Shown one piece after another: positions 27,615 through 35,566 of a DNA stretch of 64,000 nt. The notes below the pieces were generated by a model. That model worked only from the letters and a program-made list of their open reading frames with translations, was not told where the DNA came from and made no database searches. Position 1 is the stretch's first letter. Each line of letters starts with the position of its first letter. Source of the DNA: Candidatus Saccharimonadota bacterium (lineage in GTDB: Bacteria; Patescibacteriota; Saccharimonadia; Saccharimonadales; Saccharimonadaceae); NCBI GenBank assembly GCA_017406565.1, contig JAFQYG010000002.1, forward strand, positions 1 to 64,000, in the 5' to 3' direction. The position numbers were made by a program, and so were the translations under genes.

Positions 27615-28328
27615 ATGTTTAAGAATTTAATACAAAATTTAACAAAAAATCAAAAAATTGGAATTGCTGTGATTCTGCAAGTGATTGTTATTATATTCAT
27701 TGTAGCTTGTGTTCAGTGGGCGATTCAGCCTGAAACGCATATTGAAGTCGTAAATGAAAATGATACGTCGGTACCAGATGATAGGTGGAGGGGCATCAAG
27801 AATGAGATATGGCATTTGGTGAAAAACAATGTTGCGGATGTGCCACAATCTGCTATAGATGATGCCGTAATACGTGAAGGGACCTATGAAGAAACTACAA
27901 ATAACGATATAACAACAGCAACATTTTTGTTGGACATCGATTCACTGAAACAGACTTATGCTATTACTGTATCTTGGTCTGATAAGGAGGCTTTGTCTGA
28001 TTATGTGAAAGTAGATTGCCCACCTCAAAGTAAAATGAAGTATCCTGAGACGGTTTGTTATGGAATGTATAACAATACTTATTCGCTTAGCCTTTATTTA
28101 CCTTATGGTGTTTCTCCGGATGACGCTGAGGATGCTATGGCGGCACCGTATTATTATATTACGGGCGATGAAGATGAAAAAACTATTAATGTTATGGTGT
28201 CGGTTTGTGATGTTGAGAAATATAAAAAAGAAGCGATGGATTATTTAGAATCAACACCACTAAATTTAGAAAAATATACTATTAATTACGAAACAAATAA
28301 TATCGATGTGGAGTGTAAGAATGAGTAG
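27615..28328 (+). CDS. Single-pass membrane protein, unknown
   Basis: The 237-residue protein has a short Lys-rich N-terminus, a membrane helix (about 17-37) and an extracytoplasmic domain rich in Asp, Asn and Tyr with three cysteines (DCPPQSK, VCYGMY, SVCDVEKY). It follows the peptidoglycan hydrolase by one base and overlaps the next gene by eight bases, so all are one operon. No family is recognised. A structural or inhibitor role for the hydrolase is possible but not shown by sequence. Confidence 0.7.
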   Translation: MFKNLIQNLTKNQKIGIAVILQVIVIIFIVACVQWAIQPETHIEVVNENDTSVPDDRWRGIKNEIWHLVKNNVADVPQSAIDDAVIREGTYEETTNNDITTATFLLDIDSLKQTYAITVSWSDKEALSDYVKVDCPPQSKMKYPETVCYGMYNNTYSLSLYLPYGVSPDDAEDAMAAPYYYITGDEDEKTINVMVSVCDVEKYKKEAMDYLESTPLNLEKYTINYETNNIDVECKNE

Positions 28329-28782
28329 TAGCTATAGTCTTAAAAATCTTTTCGATAATGTTGGAAAAAAACAAATGATTGGATTTTTGTTGGCTGGTGC
28401 AGTAATTGTGATTTTATTAGCAGTCTTAGCAATGCTTTTATCATCTAATTCAATAAGTGATGAGAAGGAACAAGATGGTGGAGATGAAGTTACGCAAAAT
28501 GAGACACTTGTTAGCACTGAGTATAATCCAGAACATGAATATACTCTGAGTGATTATTTACCGTGGACATACTATGAATATCTGGAAGATAGAAGTGGCG
28601 TAGATGTAAAATATGATATTGTTGAGAACACGGCTATTCCAAAGGGAATTGTAGTAACAATTAATGGGTGCGATGAAGAAAACAATCGATTGAGTGCAAA
28701 TAAGTATTTGGGTACATTACCGATTGAACCTGGTGAGTATGAAATTACTTATATAGTAAAGGGTTGCGAGAGAAAATACTAA
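28321..28782 (+). CDS. Single-pass membrane protein, unknown
   Basis: The 153-residue protein has a short cytoplasmic start, one membrane helix (about 21-43), an acidic stretch (SDEKEQDGGDEVTQNE) and a small beta-like domain with two cysteines (NGCDEEN and KGCERKY). ATG 28321 is preferred over 28306 because GGAG sits 7 bases upstream. Its start overlaps the previous stop by eight bases. Last gene of the hydrolase operon. Function unknown. Confidence 0.7.
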   Translation: MSSSYSLKNLFDNVGKKQMIGFLLAGAVIVILLAVLAMLLSSNSISDEKEQDGGDEVTQNETLVSTEYNPEHEYTLSDYLPWTYYEYLEDRSGVDVKYDIVENTAIPKGIVVTINGCDEENNRLSANKYLGTLPIEPGEYEITYIVKGCERKY

Positions 28783-28794
28783 TAGTTAATGGCT

Positions 28795-28890
28795 TGGAGG
28801 GTGGCCGGGCTGCTGTTCTATTAGAATTGATTATATCATACTATTAAACTTGGCGATCTCGATGGGGTAGCCTTTGGCCCTCACTTCTCG
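28795..28890 (+). ncRNA. Candidate structured RNA between the hydrolase operon and a terminator
   Basis: A GC-richer patch in an AT-rich gap. GAGGG (28797-28801) can pair with CCCTC (28878-28882), and GGGCTGC (28807-28813) with GTAGCCT (28867-28873), enclosing an AT-rich 53-base apical region. A good terminator follows at 28905. No match to SRP RNA, tmRNA, 6S or RNase P signatures was found. It may be a small RNA or the 3' untranslated region of the operon; no promoter of its own is clear. Confidence 0.35.
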
Positions 28891-28904
28891 TTATCAATAA
28901 AAAT

Positions 28905-28927
28905 AAGACGCAAGCGTCTTCTTTTTA
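28905..28927. terminator. Bidirectional terminator between the hydrolase operon and tRNA-Glu
   Basis: AAGACGC and GCGTCTT pair over AA, followed by CTTTTT on the plus strand and by T-rich sequence on the minus strand. It serves the operon on one side and tRNA-Glu on the other. Confidence 0.85.
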
Positions 28928-28928
28928 T

Positions 28929-29003
28929 TGGTGATCTCGGCGGGAGTCGAACCCGCGTTGTCGGGATGAAAACCCGATGTACTAACCGTTATACTACGAG
29001 ACC
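28929..29003 (-). tRNA. tRNA-Glu (anticodon UUC)
   Basis: Minus strand: acceptor GGTCTCG / CGAGATC, encoded CCA, D arm GTATAACGGTTAGTAC, anticodon stem CGGG/CCCG with loop TTTTCAT giving UUC, and T arm GCGGGTTCGACTCCCGC. Confidence 0.95.
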
Positions 29004-29027
29004 GTGGATATATTATAACAGTTGTAA

Positions 29028-29486
29028 CTAATAATTGCAAGAGTAGGAAACTTCGTAATGGTAAGAAGTTTTTTCGTAGGGAGGGTCGATATAGAATGTG
29101 ACAGAAGTTTTATTTTCGTCGCAGTATTTGGTAACTTCTTTTTTATACTGATCGTTTTTGCGGTTATCGTATAATAATAATTGCCTGAGTTTGACTGGAG
29201 AGAAGCCATATTCGTGATATTTTGCCATGGCAGAATCGAGGTCGGTAATTTGTTGAAAACCCCTGGAAGAAGAGAAATTGGGGTAAAAATAATTTTCGTA
29301 ATAGTCTTTAGCCATCTTTTCGATGAGCGCTTCAGTTTGATTCTGATCTTTCAATAGTGTAACGGAAATGCTTGCAATAATAACTGCTAGTGATGCGATG
29401 GCGATAACGCCGAGAATGATTTTTTGAACAAGTGTAAAGGAGCGGCGACGAGTACGAACATTATTTCTTTTTTTCTTGTTATTCAT
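29028..29486 (-). CDS. Small membrane-anchored protein, unknown
   Basis: The 152-residue protein begins with a Lys/Arg-rich segment (NKKKRNNVRTRRR), a membrane helix (about 20-44) and an extracytoplasmic helical region with KMAKDYYENYFYPNF and YHEYGFSPVKLRQLLLYD. The last part is Tyr/Lys-rich with two cysteines (TKYCDEN and SYSCNY). Not recognised. A TGATAATAT element ends 7 bases before the start codon on the minus strand. It stands alone, divergent from pyk and downstream of no other gene. Confidence 0.7.
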   Translation of the reverse strand: MNNKKKRNNVRTRRRSFTLVQKIILGVIAIASLAVIIASISVTLLKDQNQTEALIEKMAKDYYENYFYPNFSSSRGFQQITDLDSAMAKYHEYGFSPVKLRQLLLYDNRKNDQYKKEVTKYCDENKTSVTFYIDPPYEKTSYHYEVSYSCNY

Positions 29487-29493
29487 AAGTTCT

Positions 29494-29499
29494 ATATTA
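29494..29499 (-). promoter_or_regulatory. Extended -10 (TGATAATAT)
   Basis: On the minus strand TGnTAATAT ends 7 bases before the ATG at 29486. No ribosome site is present. Confidence 0.45.
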
Positions 29500-29519
29500 T
29501 CATAATATTGAACTTATGG

Positions 29520-29525
29520 TAAGAT
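29520..29525 (+). promoter_or_regulatory. Leaderless-type -10 (TGGTAAGAT) of pyk
   Basis: TGnTAAGAT ends exactly 6 bases before ATG 29532. Confidence 0.55.
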
Positions 29526-29531
29526 ATTAAT

Positions 29532-30959
29532 ATGAGTAGACTATTTAAAAGAACAAAAATATTAGCAACGATTGGACCTGCAACGAATTCAGCTGAAAAA
29601 ATTTCTGAGATAATTATGGCGGGAGTAAATGGTTGTAGACTGAACTGTTCGCATGGCTCAAATGAAGAACGTGATCAACAAATAAAATGGATACGTGATG
29701 CTGCTGCGAAGAAAGGACGAAGTGTAGCGATTTTGCAAGATCTACAAGGACCAAAGATACGTTTAGGAGCCTTGAAGGATAATCGGTTGGATTTAAAAAA
29801 AGGCGATGAAGTTGTACTAGAATCGCAAGAATTTGAACACGATGGTGGGTTGACTGTACCGGTGCAATATAATTTGGCTGAAAAATGTCAGGTTGGGGAA
29901 CCACTGTCGATGTTTGACGGTAGAATTAAGGCAGAGATTATTGAAATTGTTTCTGAGACTGCGATAAAAGTGAGGATTTTAAATGATGGATATGTGATGT
30001 CGAAGAAAGGTCTGAATTTGCCCGATACGGATTTTGGTGGCGATATTCTTACCGAAAAAGATCTTTCAGATATTGAGTATGGTGCAGGTTGTGATTACGA
30101 TTATGTAGCATTATCGTTTGTGCAGACTGCGGAAGATATTTTGAAATTAAAACAATTATTATTGTCATATGGTTCAACAGCGAAAGTGATTGCTAAGATT
30201 GAGACTAAAAAGGCGATTGCTTCAGAAGCAAATCTTGAATCGATTGTAAAAGCGGCGGATGGGATAATGGTAGCGCGTGGCGATATGGCGGTGGAAGCTG
30301 GTGCAGAAGTAGTGCCGATGGTGCAGAGAAAACTGATTGCGCTTTGTCGTAAGCATGCGAAACTATGTATTGTAGCGACACAAATGATGGCTTCGATGGT
30401 AGATGAACCAGAGCCAACTAGAGCTGAAGTTTCGGACGTAGCAACTGCAGTGGTACAAGGTGCTGATGTGGTGATGCTTTCGGATGAAACTGCGAATGGT
30501 TCATATCCGGTTGAGACGGTGATGGAGATGAAAAAAGTAATATTGTTCACACAAAACCATTCAAAATTAGCACCGATAAAACGAAATGATGATGACAAGG
30601 AAGTTTATCCAGCCATTTCGAGTGCAGCGGCACGATTGGCCGAAGAAATTGATGCGGATGTGATTATCTGTCAGACGGCTTCTGGTGTAACTGCTACTAC
30701 TATGGCTGGTGAGAGACCGAATTTACCTATTGTGACGGTTACTTCGAATGTGCGAGTGGCGAATCAATTAGCGTTGATTTATGCGAATTCAGCTTTTGTG
30801 CGTCCATATTCAGAAGATTTTGGATATGACTTAGCCGTAGAATTAAAAGGTTCAGGATATTTGCAAACGCGTGAGGGCAATAAAGACTTAACTGCGGTGA
30901 TTGTATCGGGCGACAAAAACAAATTCGGTACGGATACAATAAAAGTTCGAAAAATCTAA
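29532..30959 (+). CDS. pyk: Pyruvate kinase
   Basis: Pyruvate kinase transfers phosphate from phosphoenolpyruvate to ADP, the last ATP-yielding step of glycolysis. The 475-residue product has the N-terminal TKILATIGPATNSAEKI and RLNCSHG, the central QDLQGPKIRLG, the B domain (about 70-168), the substrate and metal site with KIETKKAI, IMVARGDMAVE and the VATQMMASM loop ending RAEVSDVATAVVQGADVVMLSDETANG, and a C-terminal allosteric-type domain (about 340-475). The length matches the family. It converges on pgk with only one base between the stop codons and no evident terminator. Confidence 0.97.
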   Translation: MSRLFKRTKILATIGPATNSAEKISEIIMAGVNGCRLNCSHGSNEERDQQIKWIRDAAAKKGRSVAILQDLQGPKIRLGALKDNRLDLKKGDEVVLESQEFEHDGGLTVPVQYNLAEKCQVGEPLSMFDGRIKAEIIEIVSETAIKVRILNDGYVMSKKGLNLPDTDFGGDILTEKDLSDIEYGAGCDYDYVALSFVQTAEDILKLKQLLLSYGSTAKVIAKIETKKAIASEANLESIVKAADGIMVARGDMAVEAGAEVVPMVQRKLIALCRKHAKLCIVATQMMASMVDEPEPTRAEVSDVATAVVQGADVVMLSDETANGSYPVETVMEMKKVILFTQNHSKLAPIKRNDDDKEVYPAISSAAARLAEEIDADVIICQTASGVTATTMAGERPNLPIVTVTSNVRVANQLALIYANSAFVRPYSEDFGYDLAVELKGSGYLQTREGNKDLTAVIVSGDKNKFGTDTIKVRKI

Positions 30960-30960
30960 T

Positions 30961-32013
30961 CTACTGTTTGATTGCTGCGAGGCCGGGGAGTTTTTTGCCG
31001 AGTAAGAATTCTAATGATGCACCGCCGCCAGTGGATACGAGAGAATAGTGCAAGCTATCATGCTCTTTCATGAGGTTTTCGACGAATCCTGTGGTATCAC
31101 CACCACAAATAATGGTTTCAGCGCCTTGGTGCTCACCGATTAGTTCTGCTGCAATTGTGGATGAAGTGGCATAGGCTGGATCCTCAGCGTAACCTAAGAG
31201 TCCATTCCAGATGATAGTTTTAGCATCAGTGATTAAATTGGCGAGTTCGCCGGTACTGAGTGGGCCGATGTCGAGTTTTTCACCTTTTTCATTGGTGTCA
31301 AAATCACTAGCTACGATGATTTTTTTGTGAGAAGACTTATAACCATCTGCAGCAATTTTTCCACCGACGTATATATAGTCGGCTTGTTTTAGGAATTTAT
31401 CGATTAATGGTTGTTTGTCGTCAACTTTGGCACCGCCAATGATTAATAGGACTGGTGATTCTGGATTTTTGGTGACATTTTCGAGATTCTTAATCTCATT
31501 TTCGATGAGAAAGCCGGCATATACTGGAAGATGCTCTTTGATAGCGTCGGTAGAAGCATGGGCGCGATGTATTACTGCGAAACCATCTTGAACGTAAATA
31601 TCGGCGTTGACTGATTTGGCAATATTGGCAATAAACTCTGCATCGTTGGCTTCTTCACGTGGGTCAAATCTGAGATTTTCTAATAGAGCAATTTTGACTT
31701 TGCTGGGAATTTGGATTTGTTCGTCCTTTTTTGGTAAATCGTAGAATCCAATACTATGGTTAGGGAATAAATGCTCTAGTACTCCTATGGTTGGACGAAG
31801 TGAAAATTCTGATGAGGGTTTGCCTTCGGGACGTCCAAGATGGGAAATTAGAACGATACGTTTGGCGCCTTGTTCTAATAAATAGTTAATTGTTGGTAAA
31901 CTAGCGCGAATACGAAGATCATTTTCGACCTTACCATTTTTTAGTGGAACATTGTAATCGACACGAACTAAAATGGTTTTATTTTTAACATCTATATCTT
32001 TAATTGTTTTCAT
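30961..32013 (-). CDS. pgk: Phosphoglycerate kinase
   Basis: Phosphoglycerate kinase makes ATP from 1,3-bisphosphoglycerate. The 350-residue product contains RVDYNVPLKNG, RIVLISHLGRPEG, LLENLRFDPREEAND, DGFAVIHRAHAST, IIGGAKVDDK, IWNGLLGYAED, and the nucleotide loop GGDTTGFVEN with STGGGASLEFLLGKKLPG near the C-terminus. It is shorter than the usual 390-400 residues, mainly through trimmed loops; all catalytic motifs are present. ATG 32013 is chosen because AAGGAGAT lies seven bases upstream. It converges on pyk; one base separates the stops. Confidence 0.96.
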   Translation of the reverse strand: MKTIKDIDVKNKTILVRVDYNVPLKNGKVENDLRIRASLPTINYLLEQGAKRIVLISHLGRPEGKPSSEFSLRPTIGVLEHLFPNHSIGFYDLPKKDEQIQIPSKVKIALLENLRFDPREEANDAEFIANIAKSVNADIYVQDGFAVIHRAHASTDAIKEHLPVYAGFLIENEIKNLENVTKNPESPVLLIIGGAKVDDKQPLIDKFLKQADYIYVGGKIAADGYKSSHKKIIVASDFDTNEKGEKLDIGPLSTGELANLITDAKTIIWNGLLGYAEDPAYATSSTIAAELIGEHQGAETIICGGDTTGFVENLMKEHDSLHYSLVSTGGGASLEFLLGKKLPGLAAIKQ

Positions 32014-32072
32014 AATATCTCCTTTGAAAATCTTACTATAAAATGCTTTGATAAGCAAATTATTGAATATGC

Positions 32073-32078
32073 TATAAT
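32073..32078 (+). promoter_or_regulatory. Leaderless-type -10 (TGCTATAAT)
   Basis: TGnTATAAT ends exactly 6 bases before ATG 32085. Confidence 0.6.
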
Positions 32079-32084
32079 AAGCTT

Positions 32085-33188
32085 ATGAATAAACTAAGGA
32101 AACTGTCATTTGTCTTGTTTTTAGTTGTTGTGGCTACCTTTATTTTTTTTGGTCAATCAGTTTATGCAACCGATGGAGTTGTTGAGACGAACTTTTTTGG
32201 TAATATTGAAGACGACAATGAGGGTTGCGGTGTATTTATGATTCTGAATTCAGCCATAGATATAATATCTATGGGCATAGCAATACTCGGTGTTATAGGT
32301 GTGACAATCGTTGGTATTAATTATCTTACGGCGAAAGATAGTGAAGAAAAAACACGGAAAGCTAAAAACCGAATGTTTGAGATAGTGATTGGTCTGGCCG
32401 TTTATGCAGTTTTGTTTGTAGGAGCTCAATGGTTATTGCCTGGAGGCAGAATGAGCAATTCTTGTAATAAAATCAGTGATGATGAGATGGCTGCTATTAG
32501 GAAAAAAGAGCAGAGTGGTAAGCAGAGTTCTGCTAGTGGTACTGCAAGTAGCAAATCTAGTAAAAGTTCATCAAGTTCTTCATATAATAAGACAAAAGCT
32601 TATAAAACTTGTATGAAGAAAGCTTTATTTAAGGACAAAACAGTGAGAGACAAAGTCTGTCAATTAAAAAAAGGTTCAGAAAGAATAGCAAAAACTGCGG
32701 AGCTTTTGGCGGCATCATCCAAAAAAGCTTCTGTACAATGTTATCCTTTAACTTGGAAACCTAAAAAATGGAGTCAGTTTAAAAGATGTGCACCGACTAA
32801 ATATTTTCAATATGCGTACGATAAAGTTAGGCCTGATCATTGGAAAAAGTATACTAATTATGTGAAGAATGTGGTAAGAACTGGGGCCTCTTGTGACTAT
32901 TTTGTGGGAACTGTAGTGAGAGCTTCGGGATACGATGGTATAGGACTTAGCCATGATTCTATGCATAGTAATATGACTAAGGATACTAAAAAGTGGAAGA
33001 AGGTTAAAAAAGCTCAAAGGGGCGATATTTGCCAGAAATACTCTGGAAATGGTGCACATATTAAGATTTATTTAGGAAACGGTAAAATAGCTGAAGCTAG
33101 TAGCGGGCTTCAGACTGGAGATAAAAGATGGGGCGGCGTTACTAGTGGTGGCTGTGGCGGATATACGATTTATCGAGCGACAAAATAA
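32085..33188 (+). CDS. Type IV secretion pilin-type membrane module fused to a CHAP-like peptidoglycan hydrolase
   Basis: The 367-residue protein has a signal peptide (about 1-28), then two membrane helices around MGIAILGVIGVTIVGINYL and MFEIVIGLAVYAVLFVGAQ (about 62-115), joined by a charged turn TAKDSEEKTRKAKNR. This pair is a T4SS_pilin (TrbC/VirB2-like) module. A Ser/Lys linker (145-175) follows, and a C-terminal CHAP-like domain with Cys270 in TGASCDYFVGTVVRASGYD and a His in NGAHIKIYLGNGKIAEASS. The CHAP part is close to the first CHAP domain of the protein at 25127. The pilin-type helices presumably anchor or assemble the enzyme at the membrane, exposing it toward the cell wall or an attached host cell. 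Confidence 0.8.
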   Translation: MNKLRKLSFVLFLVVVATFIFFGQSVYATDGVVETNFFGNIEDDNEGCGVFMILNSAIDIISMGIAILGVIGVTIVGINYLTAKDSEEKTRKAKNRMFEIVIGLAVYAVLFVGAQWLLPGGRMSNSCNKISDDEMAAIRKKEQSGKQSSASGTASSKSSKSSSSSSYNKTKAYKTCMKKALFKDKTVRDKVCQLKKGSERIAKTAELLAASSKKASVQCYPLTWKPKKWSQFKRCAPTKYFQYAYDKVRPDHWKKYTNYVKNVVRTGASCDYFVGTVVRASGYDGIGLSHDSMHSNMTKDTKKWKKVKKAQRGDICQKYSGNGAHIKIYLGNGKIAEASSGLQTGDKRWGGVTSGGCGGYTIYRATK

Positions 33189-33263
33189 TTCATAGTTTAA
33201 AATGTAGGAACGTTATCATTAAATTAGGTGTATTAAAACTATTTACAATTATGCATGGTGTGA

Positions 33264-33269
33264 TATAAT
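33264..33269 (+). promoter_or_regulatory. Leaderless-type -10 (TGATATAAT) of the HTH-MurA gene
   Basis: TGnTATAAT ends exactly 6 bases before ATG 33276. Confidence 0.6.
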
Positions 33270-33275
33270 TTTTTT

Positions 33276-34826
33276 ATGAAAAAAATTCGTAATTATCAAC
33301 AGGTGATTGGTGAGACCGTAGAACATATGCGTCTTGAAAAAGGCTGGACGCAGAAAGAATTAGCTAAGGAAGTCGGTACTAGCCAGTCGGCAATTCATCG
33401 TATAGAAAAAGGTGGTCAGAATATTTCATTAGAGATGGTTAAGAAGCTTTCGGAAGTATTTGGCACGCAAATTCTCTCTATAAATGATTCGGCAAGTCAG
33501 AGTTTTCGAATACGCGGTGGGAAAGAATTAAGCGGTGAAATTACGATAAACACTTCGAAAAATGCTGCGGTAGGGTTGCTATGTGCAGCGTTACTTAATA
33601 ACGGGAAGACTGTTTTACATCGTGTAGCCAGGATTGAAGAAGTATTTCGAATTATTGAGGTTTTAGAATCTATTGGTGTAAAATGTCACTGGACGAATCG
33701 ACACCGTGATTTAGAAATTATATCACCGCGCGAATTAAAATTAGATGAAATGGATATAGAGGCAGCGCGTAAAACTCGTTCGATTATTATGTTTTTAGGA
33801 CCTTTGCTACATCGATTTAAAAAGTTTTCGATTCCATATGCAGGGGGATGCTCATTGGGTACTCGAACGGTAGAGCCACACCTTAAAGCTTTGGAAACTT
33901 TTGGGCTTGAAGTAGATGCTGAGTGTAATAGTGGTTTTTATGAAGTAGAAGTAGATCAAAAAATAATGAAAAATCGAGACGATAGATATATTGTGCTGAC
34001 TGAGCGTGGTGACACAGTGACAGAAAACGTACTAATGGCAGCTGCGATGAATGCTGGTAAGACGACAATCGTTGGGGCTTCTTCAAATTATATGGTGCAA
34101 GATATGTGTTTCTTTTTAGAAAAGTTAGGTGTGAAAATTGAAGGGATTGGTACTACTAGATTGACTATTTATGGGCGAGCTAAGTTTGATATGGATGTGG
34201 ATTATAATATTTCGGAAGATCCGATTGAAGCAATGTCGTTTATTGCTGCTGGGTTAGTAACAAATTCTGAAATAACAATTATGCGGGCGCCAATTGAGTT
34301 TTTGGAAATTGAACTTGAAGTGCTTAAGACTATGAATGCTGATATCGAAAAATCGGAAGAGTACTTATCAGCTAATGGACGAACTAGGTTAGTTGATTTG
34401 ACAGTTAAGAAATCAAAACTTGTAGCACCTGTTGACAAAATTCATCCAATGCCTTTTCCTGGGCTTAATATTGATAATCTACCGTTTTTCTCAATTATTG
34501 CGGCGGTAGCAGAAGGACGAACTTTGATTCATGACTGGGTATTCGAAAATCGTGCAGTTTATATTACTGAATTATCTAATTTGAATGTAAAAGTAGAATT
34601 ACTTGATGCACATCGTGTGTATATTGAAGGGCCAACGAATTTTAGACCAACAGAACTGGTTGCACCACAGGCTTTACGTCCAGCGGTAGTAGTACTAATC
34701 GGTATGTTGGCGGCACCTGGAAAATCGATTCTTAGAAATGTCTATACGATTAATCGTGGATACCAGGACTTTGCGGCGAGACTCCGACATCTTGGTGCGG
34801 ATATTGTACCATTGACCGGTATTTAG
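33276..34826 (+). CDS. murA: UDP-N-acetylglucosamine 1-carboxyvinyltransferase (MurA) with N-terminal XRE DNA-binding domain
   Basis: MurA catalyses the first committed step of peptidoglycan synthesis, adding enolpyruvate to UDP-GlcNAc. Residues 1-70 form an XRE-type helix-turn-helix (GWTQKELAKEVGTSQSAIHR, IEKGGQNISLEMVKKLSEVF). Residues from about 78 are MurA: SKNAAVGLL with the active-site Lys95, the catalytic loop GGCSLGTRTVEPH with Cys192, and PGLNIDNLPFFSI, with the C-terminal RALRPAVVVL-like region. MurA normally has about 420 residues; here 516, the excess being the DNA-binding domain. A fused DNA-binding domain on a wall-synthesis enzyme is unusual and suggests substrate-dependent regulation, perhaps of its own gene. 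The fold assignment of both parts is clear; the regulatory role is inference. Confidence 0.93.
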   Translation: MKKIRNYQQVIGETVEHMRLEKGWTQKELAKEVGTSQSAIHRIEKGGQNISLEMVKKLSEVFGTQILSINDSASQSFRIRGGKELSGEITINTSKNAAVGLLCAALLNNGKTVLHRVARIEEVFRIIEVLESIGVKCHWTNRHRDLEIISPRELKLDEMDIEAARKTRSIIMFLGPLLHRFKKFSIPYAGGCSLGTRTVEPHLKALETFGLEVDAECNSGFYEVEVDQKIMKNRDDRYIVLTERGDTVTENVLMAAAMNAGKTTIVGASSNYMVQDMCFFLEKLGVKIEGIGTTRLTIYGRAKFDMDVDYNISEDPIEAMSFIAAGLVTNSEITIMRAPIEFLEIELEVLKTMNADIEKSEEYLSANGRTRLVDLTVKKSKLVAPVDKIHPMPFPGLNIDNLPFFSIIAAVAEGRTLIHDWVFENRAVYITELSNLNVKVELLDAHRVYIEGPTNFRPTELVAPQALRPAVVVLIGMLAAPGKSILRNVYTINRGYQDFAARLRHLGADIVPLTGI

Positions 34827-34849
34827 TTGAAGAAGATTTATATGTAATA

Positions 34850-34855
34850 TATAAT
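34850..34855 (+). promoter_or_regulatory. Leaderless-type -10 (TATAAT) of the ABC exporter operon
   Basis: TATAAT ends exactly 6 bases before ATG 34862. Confidence 0.55.
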
Positions 34856-34861
34856 CAGGGT

Positions 34862-35566
34862 ATGATTAAGATTTCTGATGTCACAAAAAAATATGGGGAT
34901 AAAAAAGCTTTAGACAAAGTATCGTTTGAGGTAGGGAACGGAGAAATATTTGCTTTTATTGGCCATAATGGTGCTGGTAAAACTACTTTAATAAAAGCGA
35001 TTGTAGGAATACATGATTTTGATGAAGGTGAAATACTGATAAATGGCAAATCAATTACAAAAGAACCTGTAGCTTGCAAAAAAGAGATGGCTTATGTACC
35101 AGATAATCCTGAATTATATGAGAATATGCGGGCGATACAATTTATTAATTTCATTTGTGATATGTATGAGGTGGATTTAATACGTCGAGAAAAGAATATT
35201 AAAAAATATGCCGAAATGTTTGAAATAACGGCAAACCTTAATGATACAATTGATTCATTTTCACATGGAATGAAACAGAAGGTCGCTCTGATTGCGGCTT
35301 TGGCTCATGATCCGAAGATTGTGATTATGGACGAGCCGTTTGTAGGACTTGACCCTAAGGCAGTATTCGATATGAAAGAATTGATGCGTGAAATGACTAA
35401 AGCTGGAAAAACAATTTTCTTTTCTACACATATTCTGGATGTGGCAGAGAAGCTATGCACAAAAGTGGCGATTATTAAGAAAGGAAAAATTGTTAAAGTA
35501 GGGAGCATGAAGGAGATTAAAGGGGATAAGAGTTTGGAAAAGGTATTCTTGGAGCTGGAAAAATAA
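34862..35566 (+). CDS. ABC transporter ATP-binding protein
   Basis: The 234-residue subunit has the Walker A motif GHNGAGKTT (about residues 36-44), the Q-loop region KKEMAYVPDNPELYENM, the signature SHGMKQKVALIAAL in place of LSGGQ, Walker B IVIMDEPFVGLDP and the switch histidine in STHILDVAEKLC. It belongs to the type of export ATPases paired with 2-domain permeases (CcmA/EcsA-like). It is directly followed by its membrane partner with a zero-base gap. Substrate unknown. Confidence 0.93.
   Translation: MIKISDVTKKYGDKKALDKVSFEVGNGEIFAFIGHNGAGKTTLIKAIVGIHDFDEGEILINGKSITKEPVACKKEMAYVPDNPELYENMRAIQFINFICDMYEVDLIRREKNIKKYAEMFEITANLNDTIDSFSHGMKQKVALIAALAHDPKIVIMDEPFVGLDPKAVFDMKELMREMTKAGKTIFFSTHILDVAEKLCTKVAIIKKGKIVKVGSMKEIKGDKSLEKVFLELEK

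Noticed and set aside
28795-28890. Signal recognition particle RNA or tmRNA
   Set aside because: The GGTCAGG/GGAAG SRP loop and the tRNA-like ends of tmRNA are absent.
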